The notes: a model not told the origin generated them from the sequence alone. Shown: positions 38,908-52,285, counted from the first letter of the stretch. The stretch is DNA of 64,000 nt from Bugula neritina (GCA_964035545.1 OZ037765.1:24484504-24548503); one strand, 5' to 3'. Numbers and translations are program-made.

Positions 38908-39466
38908 TATTGTCAATTTCATAAAATAAATTTGAAGATTTATATTCAGTTTTTAATTCAATATAATATTTACTCCAGTAACAATGGAGTGTTGGCAACA
39001 ATAACATCTATAACAACAAATTAGTAGTGTTCAGCATCATGCAAAGTCGAGAGAATATATTCCTTATCAACAATAGCGCTGGTTTAAGTTCAGCATAGAA
39101 ATTTTTCTCAATAATATCAACTTAATATCTCAGGTTATTGCACAGCTATATAACCTGAGCTGCAACATGGCTAAAGTTTTACAAACAATATCTACAGCTA
39201 TAGCTATTGATAAGTACATTATATTTTTAAGAAAAATATTTGTTCAGATATCACAAAATAAGTTTTGAAGCTTTTGGCTATACATTGTTTATTACTCATG
39301 ACTTGAACATAGTTATAAAGTAGTTTTTAGAATAAGCACTTGACAAAAGGCAACAAAAAACATGCTTATAAATAACAAGATAAGCTGAATTGGGGAAGTG
39401 GAGGCCGGTTCACAAAGAGCAGTGAGCATGAACTCCTGCAAAACTCACACCAACTAATCATGCACT

Positions 39467-39711
39467 TACTTGCGTGTACTTACTTATATGCACTTATTTA
39501 CATCCTCTTCCTTATATGTGCTTATTTACATGTACTTTCTTATATGTGCTTATTTACATGTACTCCCTTATATATGCTTATTTACATGTACTCCCTTATC
39601 TATGCTTATTTACATACATGCTTTTCCGTTTATGTGCTTATTTACATGTACTTCCTTATAATTATGTGCTTATTTACATATACTTCTTTATATGTGCTTA
39701 TTTACACAAGC
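39467..39711. repeat. 28-bp minisatellite downstream of FIGNL1
   Basis: About nine imperfect copies of a 28-bp unit containing GTGCTTATTTACATGTACT. Because 28 is not a multiple of three and the unit lacks stops, all three plus frames stay open over the array, giving spurious Leu/Tyr/Cys-rich frames. The rest of 38912-39837 is AT-rich with no recognisable gene. The array lies just beyond the FIGNL1 stop codon, possibly in its 3' UTR. Confidence 0.85.
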
Positions 39712-39837
39712 ATGAAGCTGACAACTGGTAGCAGTTTCACTATTTTTTTAATTCTGAACTATAGACAGGTCTGGAGGCAACAAAAACTCAATATGAAAGC
39801 ACCCATAAGAACAACTAAATGACCAAGACCATTTAGG

Positions 39838-42800
39838 CTAAAGATCATTAATTTCCCAACTGCCAAATTTTTGGTTCCACTGCCGATAAGCATCAAGACT
39901 AGAAGAGTCAACACTGGGACGAACTTGTTTAAGAGCTCGCTTGAAATCATCAATATTGATTGGCCGTACGTCATTAACATTGATAGTCTCAATATCTTCA
40001 AACTGAATATCTCTAACAGGTCCAAGAGCAGCTTCTTTGCAGAGATTCGACATGTCAGCTCCAGAGTATCCTACAGATACAGAGTATACTACAGATACAG
40101 AGTATACTACAGGTACATAGTATACTACAGACACAGTGTATACTACAGGTACAGAGTATACTACAGGTACAGAGTATACTACAGGTACAGAGTATCCTAC
40201 AGATACAGTGTATACTACAGGTACAGAGTATACTACAGATACAGAGTATACTACAGATACATATTATACTACAGGTACAGAGTATACTACAGGTACACAG
40301 TATACAACAGATACAGTGTATACTACAGATACAGCGTATCCTACATATACAGAGTGTACTACAGATACAGTGTATACTACAGATACAGAGTTACCTACAG
40401 ATACAGATTATTATATAAATACATCATCGAAGTTTAAAATTTCTAGCTAGAAAAACCAAAGCCTATAGGTAATAACTGGCATAAGCTAGAACTTGAAACT
40501 TTCTTTGACTTTTTTACCTGCAGTGTGCTCTTCAATATACTGCATATCCCCCTCATTAAGTGATGTAGTTTGGTGTTCTAGAAGATTCTTAACAATAGAC
40601 GACCGGGCATTGTGGCCAGGTAAAGGTATGTAGAGTCTCTTGACAAATCGACGCCGTGCAGCTTCGTCAAGCTCTTGTGGCCTACATACACACACGTTTC
40701 TGATGCTATAATATGCTACTTCGTACAATATTGTCATATCCATCATTTACAAGTCAACATACTATACATTAGGAAAAAAGGTCAGCTTGTTAGTGGTCAA
40801 TACCTGTTGGTTGCACCTATAATAAGAATTCTGTCTTCTACATCACAGCCAACACCATCCTGCAAAAGATTAAAATGTTTTTATAACAAAATTAGCTTAT
40901 AGTGATAAGCAAGTAACAATTAGGCAAATAAATTAATAAAAAAAACCTAAGAATTTATCAATAGGTTGGATAATGAATTATATTATTTAAATGCCAACAA
41001 CTAAAGGCTTCGGGATAGTCGTAATACAAAGTCGATCAAGCGAATAAAACAGCAGTTTGTCAGTTTACACCTTTTGTAAATTTGAAGCCAACCATCTGTG
41101 ATGTGGCGAGGTTATCTAATGTTTATTTATACTTTATTATAACTGCATATTTACTGTAAATATTTTGGTCTATTAAAATGGTAGAAAAAATCAAAGATTC
41201 TGAGTCTTACACTCTTAATAATTATGTATACAGTTTTATTAAAATAAAGCACAACAAAACCATGAAGTGCTGCTCACCATCTGTACTAAGAACTCTGTCT
41301 TTATACGGCGGCTTGATTCATGTTCACCATCAGACCTTTGAGTTAAAAGAGAGTCAATTTCATCTATGAATACAACTGACGGCTGCTTATATCTAGCGAC
41401 AGCAAACAGAGCTCTCACCATTTTTTCTCCATCTCCAATCTAGACGTAAAAGTCAAGTAGAGCCACTGAATGACCAAATCAGTCAGCCTCATAATAATAC
41501 TTGAATAAAATGGTTCTAAAACCAAACAAACTAGTTGCATGCAAAAAGGAAGGTAAAATCATATTATTGTGACTAACCCATTTAGATGTGAGGGATGAAG
41601 CACTGATACTGAAAAAGGTGCATTTGCTCTGACTGGCTACGCATTTTCCAATTAGAGTTTTACCAGTACCAGGAGGCCCAAAGAGCAGCAAACCTTTAGG
41701 TGGCCCTCTTAGACCATTGAATATGTCTCTGAAATAATGTCACATTAAATAAAGTCTCATAAAGTAAAAGCTAAGAAAATTCAGTTTTTTGTCAACACTT
41801 CAATTGTGAACATCTATACATACGGCCTGAGCATTGGAAGAACTATGATTTCTTTGATAGTCTTTTTAACAAACTGCAATCCAGCAATATCATCCCAGGT
41901 CAAGCCTGCATTGCTGTCCAAAATCTAGAAAAAAAGAAAAGTAGAAATTTTATGAAAACTTTCAATATGTATGTACTTGATATAATATTGCAAGCGGTAG
42001 TTAAATAAAATGTATCATATATGTAATTGTTGCAACACAAAAAGAAAGCCACAATGTCTAATGTGCTTTTAATGCCTAATATCTCTCTTTCTTTCAGTGG
42101 AATTCTGTCAACAGTGCCGGCAGTCCCTTTGAAAACAAAAGTGTCAAACTTCAAACTAATAGGCAGATAAAACAAGACAGCCTCTTTTCATTTTCTTGGA
42201 GTATGAAAAGTCAGGTCCTGCACATGATGCATAAGTTTGTAAGAAAAAACAGTAGAGATTTTGAGCTATTATGAACTCATGCATTACATAGGTGTATTGA
42301 TATTATAGTAAATATGACATGTTTTATTAGAGACACTGTAACTACAGGAGAATGAGTGGTAGCTCACCTCATTCATAATAAGTTTGACAATTTTTGGGTC
42401 TAAATATGCGAGTTCTTCAGGAATATCAGCTTCTTCTTCATTCATATTAAACTTCGAAGAGCTTCTAGCTTCACTGCTTTTATTCTCATTATACAGCATT
42501 TCTTGAACAAAAAAACATAACTTACTGATGCAATATTTACTTAGTAAGTTCCATAACTTAAACATGAACATAAACTATTCAATTCAAAAGACCTGTACCT
42601 GTTACATTATTTTCTTGAACTACTGGTGGACAAAATTTGCCAGTAAACCTCCTTGGACCCAAGTGCTTCTTATTCTGGCCATAGGAGTTCATTCCCAATG
42701 ATGAGTTCTTATTTTTGGCAGCATCAATAATCTACATGGCAAAAAATGATTAATCTAAAAAATTAAATCTAACAGCTAAATGCTCAACTAGCGACACTTG

Positions 42801-44639
42801 TGTTCCTCACCAGTTGTTCTCTGGCTGTTTTGAATGAGTCTGCTTTACAATCTACAGCTTTAGATTTGGTACCTTGAACCTCCTGTGGAAGTTGTTCTAA
42901 TGGTCTCTTATTGCTGGACATAAATGTTGCAGTCTGAGCAACAAGATTACGTGGAAACTTATCTCCACAATATTCTGGCTTTTCTAAAAAATATGTTAAG
43001 GTAAGAAATAATATGCAATGACAATGCACAACATAAATTAACTACCCAAACACATTACGACCTAACAACTTTTATCAAATGAAAATACAGAAAAACTACT
43101 ATGAATATGATGAAGCCAACTTACATATATTAGCAGCAGAACATGATAAGCGGAGTATAAAAATATGCACAATATTTATAAAAGCGAGTTTGTTGAGCTT
43201 CTATAAATCTATGGAGAATTATTTTCACAAACATTAAAACATAAGAAAACAACAAACTTTTAAATACCGGAATGGCAGTCAAATTGAGGATTTCAATGAT
43301 TCAAGGATTCGAAAAAAAATATTGTTATCTAATAGGCGTTCAACAAAACCACCAGGAGTAAAAGTAGATTAAATTCTGTCAGATCAACCTCATGTAACTG
43401 AGCATTTAAGTAGAAACAGAAGAAGGCAAATGTTTAAACATATTAGTCCAGAAATATTAGAACATTAGGATAAATAGTATAATATAGTAATGAGTGCATA
43501 AAAGATTCAGCTTTTCTCCTATATAATTCTGAAAATTAAGTGAATAACTGTAAACATTTCTCATTTACACAAGTAAAATATCCATAGGTAAACAATGAGA
43601 AAGTACAATCTGGGATAAACAATTTACGGTCAACACAAAAATTTGAATAGTTTTTACCAAAAATATACCAGGCAGGTGACACATAAATGCAACAGATAGA
43701 CAATATTTTACAAAGTTTTACTGACATATTTCTCGTACAAAAATTGTATTACCAGATTTTTATAATAAGAAGTTGTGAAGTTTCGGGATGTTTAATATAA
43801 TGTTTTGTTTCATTTATATATTCATACAACAGTTACCTCCTAAAGAGATCTCGCCAACAAATTGAGGAATCTGTACATCATCATCTAGAGTTCCAGAATC
43901 AAATGATAAGTCTAAGCTTTTAGCATAATCAGTAAAATTAAGCTGACTATCCCAACTGTCACTATCTACAGTGCAAATACTAGACGGTTTAGTCTATGTA
44001 TGGCGGGCATACACTGAGTCATTAATCAAAGTGATAAATGTGAAAAATTAATATTTTTACACTAAATTAGATACAGCATTGTTACTAACCATTTCTCTGT
44101 CCAGAAATTAGTTGCAGGACAGCTTCGGCATAGTTATTTATCCCTGCAGAAATTGACAATTACATCAACTCAACTGAAAAGGCATAGAATTTAGTTAAAA
44201 GTAAGCAACACACTTAATTAGACAGAAATAATTTTATACGCTTTCAATAAATACATCAAGAAGATAAATATACCAACCAGAGTTTGAAAGACTTGTAGTC
44301 AATAGTTCATCATATTTACACAGTAAATGGCAGTCAACACTTCTGCTAAAATTGATTTATTTTGTCAATTTTTATAACGTATAAAAAGCAGTAAAAACAA
44401 AAGCTGTTGCCTTTAATCCCAATATATTATTGTATTGTTGAAATTAATGCCACAAAAAAATCCAAACAAAACTTTGCTAAAAATAACACCTGCTGAGCAT
44501 GGAAATCATTATTGCAACAAGCAAACCTTGAACCAGAATATGTGGAGTCACTTATGAAATATCTCAAGGCTTCTGCAACTTGCTTATCTGATGAGGACGA
44601 GTCACTTCTTTGAAAGGCCAATGGCCAGTGAGCATCCAT
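39838..44639 (-). CDS. FIGNL1: FIGNL1 (fidgetin-like 1 AAA ATPase)
   Basis: A meiotic-clade AAA ATPase that dismantles RAD51 filaments during homologous recombination. 13 exons in coding order: 44639-44527, 44345-44278, 44143-44090, 43965-43837, 42983-42811, 42731-42599, 42501-42368, 41924-41824, 41728-41578, 41439-41278, 40859-40804, 40681-40518, 40070-39838; 556 residues (human about 674; the N-terminal half is shorter). Conserved: the N-terminal NNYAE block, FKTA (fits the FxxA RAD51-binding pattern), KFCPP, Walker A GPPGTGKT (about 319-326), Walker B VVFIDEID (about 373-380), [14 protein letters not shown], and the VPS4-type C-terminus (RPSVDSSSL...WNQKFG). The final intron carries an 18-bp minisatellite that copies the acceptor. 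Upstream exons are less conserved, but phases agree throughout and the start MDAHWP is the first plausible ATG. Confidence 0.95.
40064..40406 (-). repeat. 18-bp minisatellite built from the FIGNL1 last-exon splice acceptor
   Basis: About 19 units. On the gene strand the unit is TATACTCTGTACCTGTAG with small variants; the real exon boundary is CTGTAG|GATACTCTGG, which is the same motif. The array abuts the last exon and consists of serial copies of acceptor plus exon start. The unit is six codons long and, in the frame of the exon, reads without stops for at least the last four units. Confidence 0.92.
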
Positions 44640-47417
44640 TTTTAAATCTGAATCCTAATAAGAATATTGAGTATTACATTGCATATCAACTGCTATAATG
44701 CAATATTCATTGATTAAAAACAACAGTATCTGGCACTTGAGCAGCTCCACTTTTTGAGAACATCTGCAAAAGTTCTCTGCATAGTAATTAGAGCTATTGG
44801 GCAAAGTAGGTGCAGTAATGGAGAAATTGAGAAAAGCCTGTGTTATAAATTAGAAATGTAGCACAAGAAGTTATGTCCCCAAACCAAAATTTAATAATAA
44901 AATTAAAGAACTTAGGGTTTTTCAATTTGTTCACTACTGCTCCTAAATAGTAGATGTATTGGGCTACATGCAGAACTGGAAACATTATAGCAAAACTTGG
45001 AATAGCTGGGAAGAAAATACAACGTCGATCAGTAAGTAAAATAAAACACAAAACAAACAATTATTTGGTGAGAAGTCTTAATACTAAGAGTAATTTAAAA
45101 TTGCCAGATATTGACATTGTGACAGCTAAAAAGAGTAAATCTAAATGTAATGCAGAACGTTAAGAGTAATCACTGTAATGAATTTTTGATGGAATGATTT
45201 GGATTATATTTTCCTCATATACTTTAAAAGTTTATTATTATAGTCATACTTATAGCTCTTACTATAAGTATACATTAACATAACAGTATTAATAATATAA
45301 CATTTGTTTAATTTATACTAATACTTATAGCTTAAGTCATACTAAGACAAAGACTAAGAGTAAGAGCCAAGAGGCAAGAGCAATTACTAATACTAATACT
45401 AATACTAATACTAATAGTAATACTAATACTAATAGTAATAGTAATAGTAATACTAATACTATTACTATTAGTAATACTAATAGTGAAAGACTAATATTAA
45501 TACTAATAGAAATAATTATAGTTACACTAGTAGTTATATTATAACATTAGCTTTTTAAAAACTCTAAGCTAGGTATAAATAAAGCTATGGTAATTTTAAC
45601 TTAGTAACACTAACTGCACTCAGCACTGTACACCTGTACTGTAAGGTCCAGGGCTCCGACTAGAGCGCAAGATTTAAAAGTAGGAAGCAGTGTTAATGTG
45701 GATTTAGTCTGTAATTACGATAATTAATATTTTTATTTAGTTACCACTTGTGTAATTTAAAAGTATTAATAATCATTTTATCAAAAAAAATTATTTAAAA
45801 ATTTTTTGTCAAAATCTCACAAGTGTTACGGAAAATAGATTCTGCCAGCACATCATAATAGTTAGACAACTCTACAAAATAGCATGTTGTTCAATAAAAT
45901 ATTATTGTTATGACATGTTGACAGAGAATAGGTTGAGACACAAAGTTGAATATTTCAATGGGCTGAGAAACGTGCAGGGCTACGCCTTATTGGCTAGCCC
46001 AAAGTTAACCAATCACAACAATTACTCTAGGCAGGAGATATATTCATACAAAAGCAATAATATTTTAATTCAAGCTTTCACACTTCTGTTGAAATTTATT
46101 CAAGTCATCTGCTTTTGTGTTTGAAGATTTCCCCATTACACACATTGCAACCATTAGAGTGCTTATAGAAACTATAGCTGGAAAGCATTACTCTATAGTC
46201 ATTAAAAATATAATTTTGAAGTGGTAAATTGCTCAACTTTAACATTTCCAATAGCTCTCCAAGTTAATGTAGATATTTTATCCTTTTTAAAAACATCCAC
46301 CACCTCACCAAAATTTTAGATGTTTTTGGGTCCCTCACTATTAACACTTCGAGATCATCAAAGTAATTAGCTAACACTTCAGCATAATATTTTAAAAAGA
46401 AGAGACTATTCTAACAATTTATTCCATGATTCAAAAGGTTGCAAAACTTGATTCACCATAAGATGCAAAGAAAGCGGAATTATTGCATTGTAAACCTTTA
46501 TTAGTTTCTAATATCTCAGTTGCCACACCTAACTTTGAAGGTACATACGTGGTGACTCTTGGCACAGCATTGATTGATTTTCATATCAATAGCAAATCAA
46601 ACCTGCTGAATTATTGAGAACTGCTTATATAGCATTTTTGAAGAAACTGATACTGTGATATAGCTACGCAAGTTATTGCACAAGACTTCAGAATTTTGTA
46701 GCATAAATAATTTGGATACATGCATATAGTGTTTTCTAGCTCTACTTTGTTTTACTAATTTTCTTGTTCATGTAGTAGCTGTTACTAGCTGTATACATTG
46801 TATTGCAATTATTGTGTGTCCAGATTTCATTTCGAAAAAGCTCAGTTTGTAAAGGGTTATGAAACTGATTAAAAAAGTTGAAAAACACAGCTATGCATGT
46901 GGATGCAATGATATAAAACTGCTACACATAATATGTAATAATATCAGTAAGGAAGATGGGCTTCAAACATTTCAGTTATCCTGTATCCTGGCATAAAGCA
47001 GTTAGTAATTACTAATACAAAATAATTGATTGTTTTTAGAAAATTTTATAATACTATAATATATTTGTGTGCATTACAACAGTTAAAGAGTGACTTTTAA
47101 ATGTAAACAATTTTCTCAGCTATTTTATAAAAATATGTAACATCCTTTTTAGGCCGGAAATAAACGAAGCAGAAATAAATGATACAAAGCTATAGAGTTT
47201 TCAAATAAAAGAATCACAAGAAAGCACGTAATAAGTGATAGGTTTATACACAAACTTTAAACTTGCATTTATTTGTTAAACATATTGTAATATCTATTTA
47301 AATTACTAACATAACTTTAGGATCTAGAGCAAGGTAATATTATTACATTACAAAAACATTTGCAGTTTTTTCATTATGAATCAGGTCTATCCATAGTTGC
47401 TTTGAAAAACAAACAAA
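44640..47417. other. Intergenic region between FIGNL1 and TMBIM6
   Basis: Upstream of FIGNL1 and downstream of TMBIM6. It contains (TAN)n sequence at 45357-45500 and otherwise AT-rich DNA. A likely TMBIM6 polyadenylation signal (AATAAA on the minus strand) is near 47266. A weak minus-strand frame at about 46400-46600 has no recognisable relation and is not called. Confidence 0.5.
45357..45500. repeat. Low-complexity (TAN)n tract upstream of FIGNL1
   Basis: Nearly uninterrupted triplets TAC, TAA, TAG in one phase (for example 45388-45485), switching orientation midway so the two halves are mutually complementary. Confidence 0.85.
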
Positions 47418-50400
47418 TTAGTTCCTTCTCTTCTTTTTGTCTTCTTCTTTTTGGGAAAGGATTATGAGCAGTTTTCGGAAAATGTGAACAAAATCCAAAA
47501 AGAGATCCACGGAGTGCCTATGCAAATAAACTTGAACTTATATTACCAAAAACACACTACGTTGCGGAATGTTTTACAATACTTGTCAGCAAATATCAAC
47601 AAACAATTACTTGCAATAATATGAAAATGCTTACCAAATGTAATCATCATCTCCCATTCTCCTCTTCTCTATGATCATTTGAGTATCATACAGAACAAAC
47701 AGGCAGAACAAAGCAAGTCCAACATAAATCTGAGCCTACAAAAGTTAAAATAATCACTATCAATTGGCTTCTATTTGCCCTCATGCATATAATACAGTAA
47801 ACATAAGAAAATAGTGAATATAAAATTGATAATGTAATGTATATATCAATATAATCACAGGTTACACATAGTTGTATAAAATATTAGTATTGCTAAAGTT
47901 GAGTTACAGAGAGCTCATTTTTATTTTAGAATATGTCATTTTGGTTCAATTGTCATCAATAAGACTTAAATATATTCTTATTTTCTGAGCTTACTCAAAG
48001 ACAACTTTGATTTGACTTTAATTTGTTACGTGACTGAAGTTAACTGGTCATAGGGAAAAGAGCTGTGCACTTAAAATTTATTTTGCTAACTAACTACAGC
48101 CTTCACATTCTACACATTCATTTGGTTCAACTTACCAATAATGCGAATAAATCAAATTACCTGAAAGAGAATTGTACTTCTAAAGAAAATGTTGACAAGT
48201 GAAGCGAAAGTCATCCATCCAAGTACAGTCATAAGGGTACCTATAAGCAGAGAGGACAAAGATTGAAATATAACACCAACATTAAGGCTATGAAAGAAGT
48301 AAACATTTTATACTTAGTCTTGAATAAAGATGTAAATAGAAAAATACTTGTATTAGAGCTAGAAAGAAAATGTTTAATTGCACTGAGTCATTAAGCTTTC
48401 TACCTATATTTTAACTACTTGTTCAAATTAAGATTCCTAAATTTTTGTCATCAGGATTTGTTATGAATAATAAGCCACACAGCCTAAATGGTGTTGGGAG
48501 TTTTTCAACTTTCTACAATATAATGCCCATAAAGCCCACTTGAGAGAGAACTTTACTCACAAACCTCCAAGATACAGCCAAGTTCTATCTCTGCTAAACA
48601 AAGCAGCAAGGGTGAATGAACCAAAAATAACACAGGCTCCAGTGAAGGCTGTTGTAATCAGTGAAGGATCCAAGAAGGCAGCATATTGAAGAAGGGGGCC
48701 CATTGATACACCTTAATCACATACATAACTCAACGTAAATCAACCTTATAGATTAATAAAAGCAGCAAATTAGCTTCAAGAAAAAAAAACATAAACTAAA
48801 ATTACAGGTTGCAAATATTAAAAAATATTACATAGTTATTTTTTATTAAATCCTAGCAACAAATTTTAAGCATAACTACTGCATATTCTTGAAAGCATTA
48901 TTAAATCACCCATCATCAATTACTGGGTTATCCAGATTAAATAATGTTGCTAGCTGATTGATACCATGATCATCTATTCATTTGTGCGAAAAATATTCTT
49001 CTGACTGAAAAGTTATCAGTGTTAATTTATACTGCAGTAATAAAAATAATTTAGATCACTACACAATTACACCACTGCATAGCATAGCTTAAGAAAAATT
49101 ATGTATTTACCAGTTAGGAATCCTATTCCAGTGAGTATGCCAATTCTTTTTGAAACATTCTTTGACTCGTGAGGTGTAGCTTTCAGCCAAAAAATCAAAC
49201 CCAATGTAATTATTGCAGTCAAAAACCCAGCCTCCTGAGTGAGAAAATATTATAGAAAATTTGTTATTTTAAGAAGAATCTAATCTGACTCAGATTTACA
49301 TGCTAAAAAGAGTAGATGACATTTATACTATTGCGAGAAATTTTTGTATAACTGAATTGCTTATTGCAATGAATAGAGTCTTTAAATATATAAAATCACG
49401 CTATATCCTTTAAATATATACCTGAAGAAACTATTTCCATACCTGCATGATGCCCATTGAAGCGTTGACATAAGCTCCGGCAGTTGCTCCCAGCAATGCA
49501 ATGAATAAACAGCTGTACACATTTTTCAAATGAGTCTGCACTCTAGGCTCGCTAAAATCAAATCACTCTATTTATAATGCAAAAAATACATTTGAATTGT
49601 AATTAGAGTCGAGACTACATTTATATACTTCTACAATAAAATATAAACATTAGTAATGAACATGTTAAAATTTTTAAATTAGCCTCTGAACTCATCTGTT
49701 AAAATATAGATTATAATATTAATAGCAATACTTCGAACATAAAATTAAATATTAATAAATATAATAGAATTATTAATTTCTAATGATAATCATAATACTA
49801 ATACTAGTAATAGTACTAGTCATATTAAATAGTAATAGTAAATCACAACATCAGTAAATGTAATATTAATAGTGATATTAATACTAAATCTAATAACAGT
49901 TATAAGATTAAGTATAACTATCATCAAGTCTAATACACTTAGTCTTATAGTTATACAGATTCAGATTGAGATACTGATGCTATGTCTAAAAGTAAAACCA
50001 AGTCTAATCATTAAAAGTCAACTGTCTAATTTAAAACTAAAAGTGAATGTGAATTAGAATGTCTAATACTTACTCTTACAGTTAGTGTTACTAACTCTAA
50101 GTCTAAGTAAAACTAAAACTAAATCACTACCACTACAAGTACGTGATCTTACATGTAATATTAGATCTATTTCTAATACTAGTCATTAGATCTATTTCTA
50201 ATACTAATACTAATAAAGTAATAGCAATACTTATAGTAATACTAATAGTAATAGACTAATAGTAATAGTAATACTAATAGTAATAGTATTAATATTAGTA
50301 TTACTATTGGTATTACTATTACCATTGGCATTACTATTAGTATTACTATAGTATTAGTATAAGATTAAGTATTACATTGAATTTTTCTTAGAGTTAGACT

Positions 50401-50661
50401 TAGAGTCTCACTCTTAAACTTAGAGACAGAGTAATACTAATAGTAATACTAATAGTAATAGTAATACTAATAGTAATGGTAATACTAATACAGTAAATGT
50501 AATACTTATACTAATAGTAATACTAATAGTAATTACTAATTAGTAATAGTAATACTAATAGTTACTAATACTAATAGTAATACTTATACACACATATGAT
50601 CAAACTTTGCCAAAGCTTCCCATCGGTTGATCCCAGGTTCTGTGTTTTGAAAGTAATTCAT
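47418..50661 (-). CDS. TMBIM6: TMBIM6 (Bax inhibitor-1)
   Basis: An ER multi-pass membrane protein acting as a pH-sensitive calcium leak and anti-apoptotic factor. Exons in coding order: 50661-50594, 49551-49443, 49234-49111, 48711-48565, 48240-48161, 47735-47635, 47517-47418; 242 residues (human 237). The first exon was found by homology: [20 protein letters not shown], then a GTGTGT donor whose phase gives [13 protein letters not shown] across the junction, as in vertebrate TMBIM6. Other conserved blocks are [71 protein letters not shown] and the basic tail DKKKRRN. About seven hydrophobic segments are visible. Intron 1 (49552-50593) is mostly (TAN)n low-complexity DNA, unlike the other introns. 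Confidence 0.95.
49690..50590. repeat. (TAN)n low-complexity tract filling TMBIM6 intron 1
   Basis: Mixed TAC/TAA/TAG triplets with orientation switches (50210-50345 and 50430-50580) and hexamer-like stretches (GTTAGACTTAGAGTC). It ends within about ten bases of the first-exon donor. Confidence 0.85.
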
Positions 50662-52285
50662 TTTATGAACTGTTGTTCTTAATCAGAGTGTATTCTCTAA
50701 ATGTTAGTATACTATAACTATAAGTATATGGAAAACTCAAATAACAGATGTAGTTATCTCAAACTACAACTGACACTGTCAATTTGACCTATGATCACGT
50801 ATTATTCAATAATAGTTCTTTAGGGATGACGTGTGCCTGCGCAAAGCAAAAGTGTTGCGCAAAATAATATTATTATCGAAAAGACAACTCTGGGTTAAAG
50901 AACTAAACTAGTAGAGTAATACAGTGCTAGCTTTACATACAGTAATTTTATAACTCTAGGCTCACTGCATGCAGCTCTTTGCACAATTATCATTGATTTT
51001 TTTCTATTTGAATGAGAAAATTCGAACAATCTTTTTAAACAAACTAGCAAAGTTTTACATAAAGAATATAAAGCATATTGATCTATAAAATATTGTACAG
51101 ACATAAAACTTTGATTCAAGTTATTAGAGTGAATTGTTGCAAAATATAATATATGCAAATGCTGTACAGAAACGTTACTGTACTTTGAACAAGTAAATGT
51201 GTAGTTGTAAGCTATTTTGATTTAGTTTCAAAATTTTAATAAATAGCTAGAAAATATTTTTTATATATGTGGTGATTTTCAAATATACTAATTAATTCTT
51301 TAAATAAACTTCGTTTATGGATTAATAGATGCATCTTGATCTATAAGTTTTACTTAATAGAGTGGGCACTGATCATAAGTTGAGAATCTGCTGCTGTGTC
51401 TAAGACCATATGTATTCAGTTGTTTAGAAATTAATTTTGATAACAATACATTATTATACTATTTATATACAGCATATATGAACCTACTAATTTTGTATGT
51501 ACAGCAAAGTGCATTATAATGCAAGCAATTGTTGATTATTTAAAAATATTATTTTTAATGAAAATTAAGAAACCAATTTGCACTAACATTAAACAGCTCT
51601 CACACACAGCTTACACATTGTACACATGCACATGCATGCAGACACACTCAGTGTGTATGTCAAAATATATTTAATTATGCTATCAATAAAATAAAGATGA
51701 ATTATTTTTATTCAAACATGTGCAAAAGTTAATTTTTGACCTCTAACACTCCAAAAGATCTCTAATGGTTATTGATTATAGGTAATTATTATAGATCATA
51801 ATAGGCCTGATACAGAGATACGGTAGTTTAATGTTACTTCCAACTCGGGTCAACTAAAGATCTGAAACAAATCTTTAGCTTTTATTGCTACATTGTGTTA
51901 TTTTGGGTATATGTGGTTTAAGCGTTTAAGGTTTAAGCGTTGAAGTCAAATGTTTAAACAAATGAAAATTATTTTGTTTCTAAAAAAATATTTTGAATCA
52001 TCTGAGCGCTTCTGAGATTTTAGAGAAGATAATTCGACAGAAAATGAAAAAGATTTTTTCAAATTTGTGATTTTTAAACTAAATTAAAACAAAACATATG
52101 TTTTTACTTTTTTAATTTTTGAACAAATTTTTTATCGTATGAATGTTTGTTAAAATTTATTTGAGACTAGACCACTCATTCCTTCCACGTGACTACATAA
52201 TCTATCCTTTTAGCGAGATCCGCCATAGTCAGAGCTTCTGACAGCGTACTGTTTTGTCTTTGTGTTCAATCCAACCAAATTCAAG
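50662..52285. other. Shared upstream region of TMBIM6 and eEF2 (divergent)
   Basis: About 1.6 kb between the two start codons on opposite strands. No coding exon is recognisable. The eEF2-proximal end is less AT-rich and holds the probable promoter (see 52186-52211). Confidence 0.5.
52186..52211 (+). promoter_or_regulatory. Candidate eEF2 core promoter: E-box and TOP-like pyrimidine start
   Basis: CACGTG at 52186-52191 is followed by a short pyrimidine tract CCTTTT at 52206-52211, about 75 bp before the start codon. Elongation factor mRNAs commonly start with a 5' terminal oligopyrimidine tract; the transcription start itself cannot be seen, so this is inference. Confidence 0.35.

Noticed and set aside
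39460-39822. Three overlapping plus-strand Leu/Tyr/Cys-rich frames
   Set aside because: Produced by the 28-bp minisatellite, which lacks stop triplets in any plus frame; no start context or homology.
40064-40406. CRISPR-like array
   Set aside because: Units are contiguous without unique spacers, in an intron of an animal gene.
39871-40437. 188-codon plus-strand frame rich in YYRYRV repeats
   Set aside because: It is the antisense reading of the 18-bp FIGNL1 intron minisatellite and the last exon; the unit length is a multiple of three, so frames stay open by construction.
43966-43993. Earlier acceptor (ATAG|ACTAAACC) for the fourth FIGNL1 exon
   Set aside because: It breaks phase with the preceding exon; the acceptor at 43965 (CTGTAG|ATAGTG) keeps the frame and gives the conserved DSDSW block.
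46290-46600. Weak minus-strand frame between FIGNL1 and TMBIM6
   Set aside because: Short, interrupted, no splice-site support and no recognisable motif.
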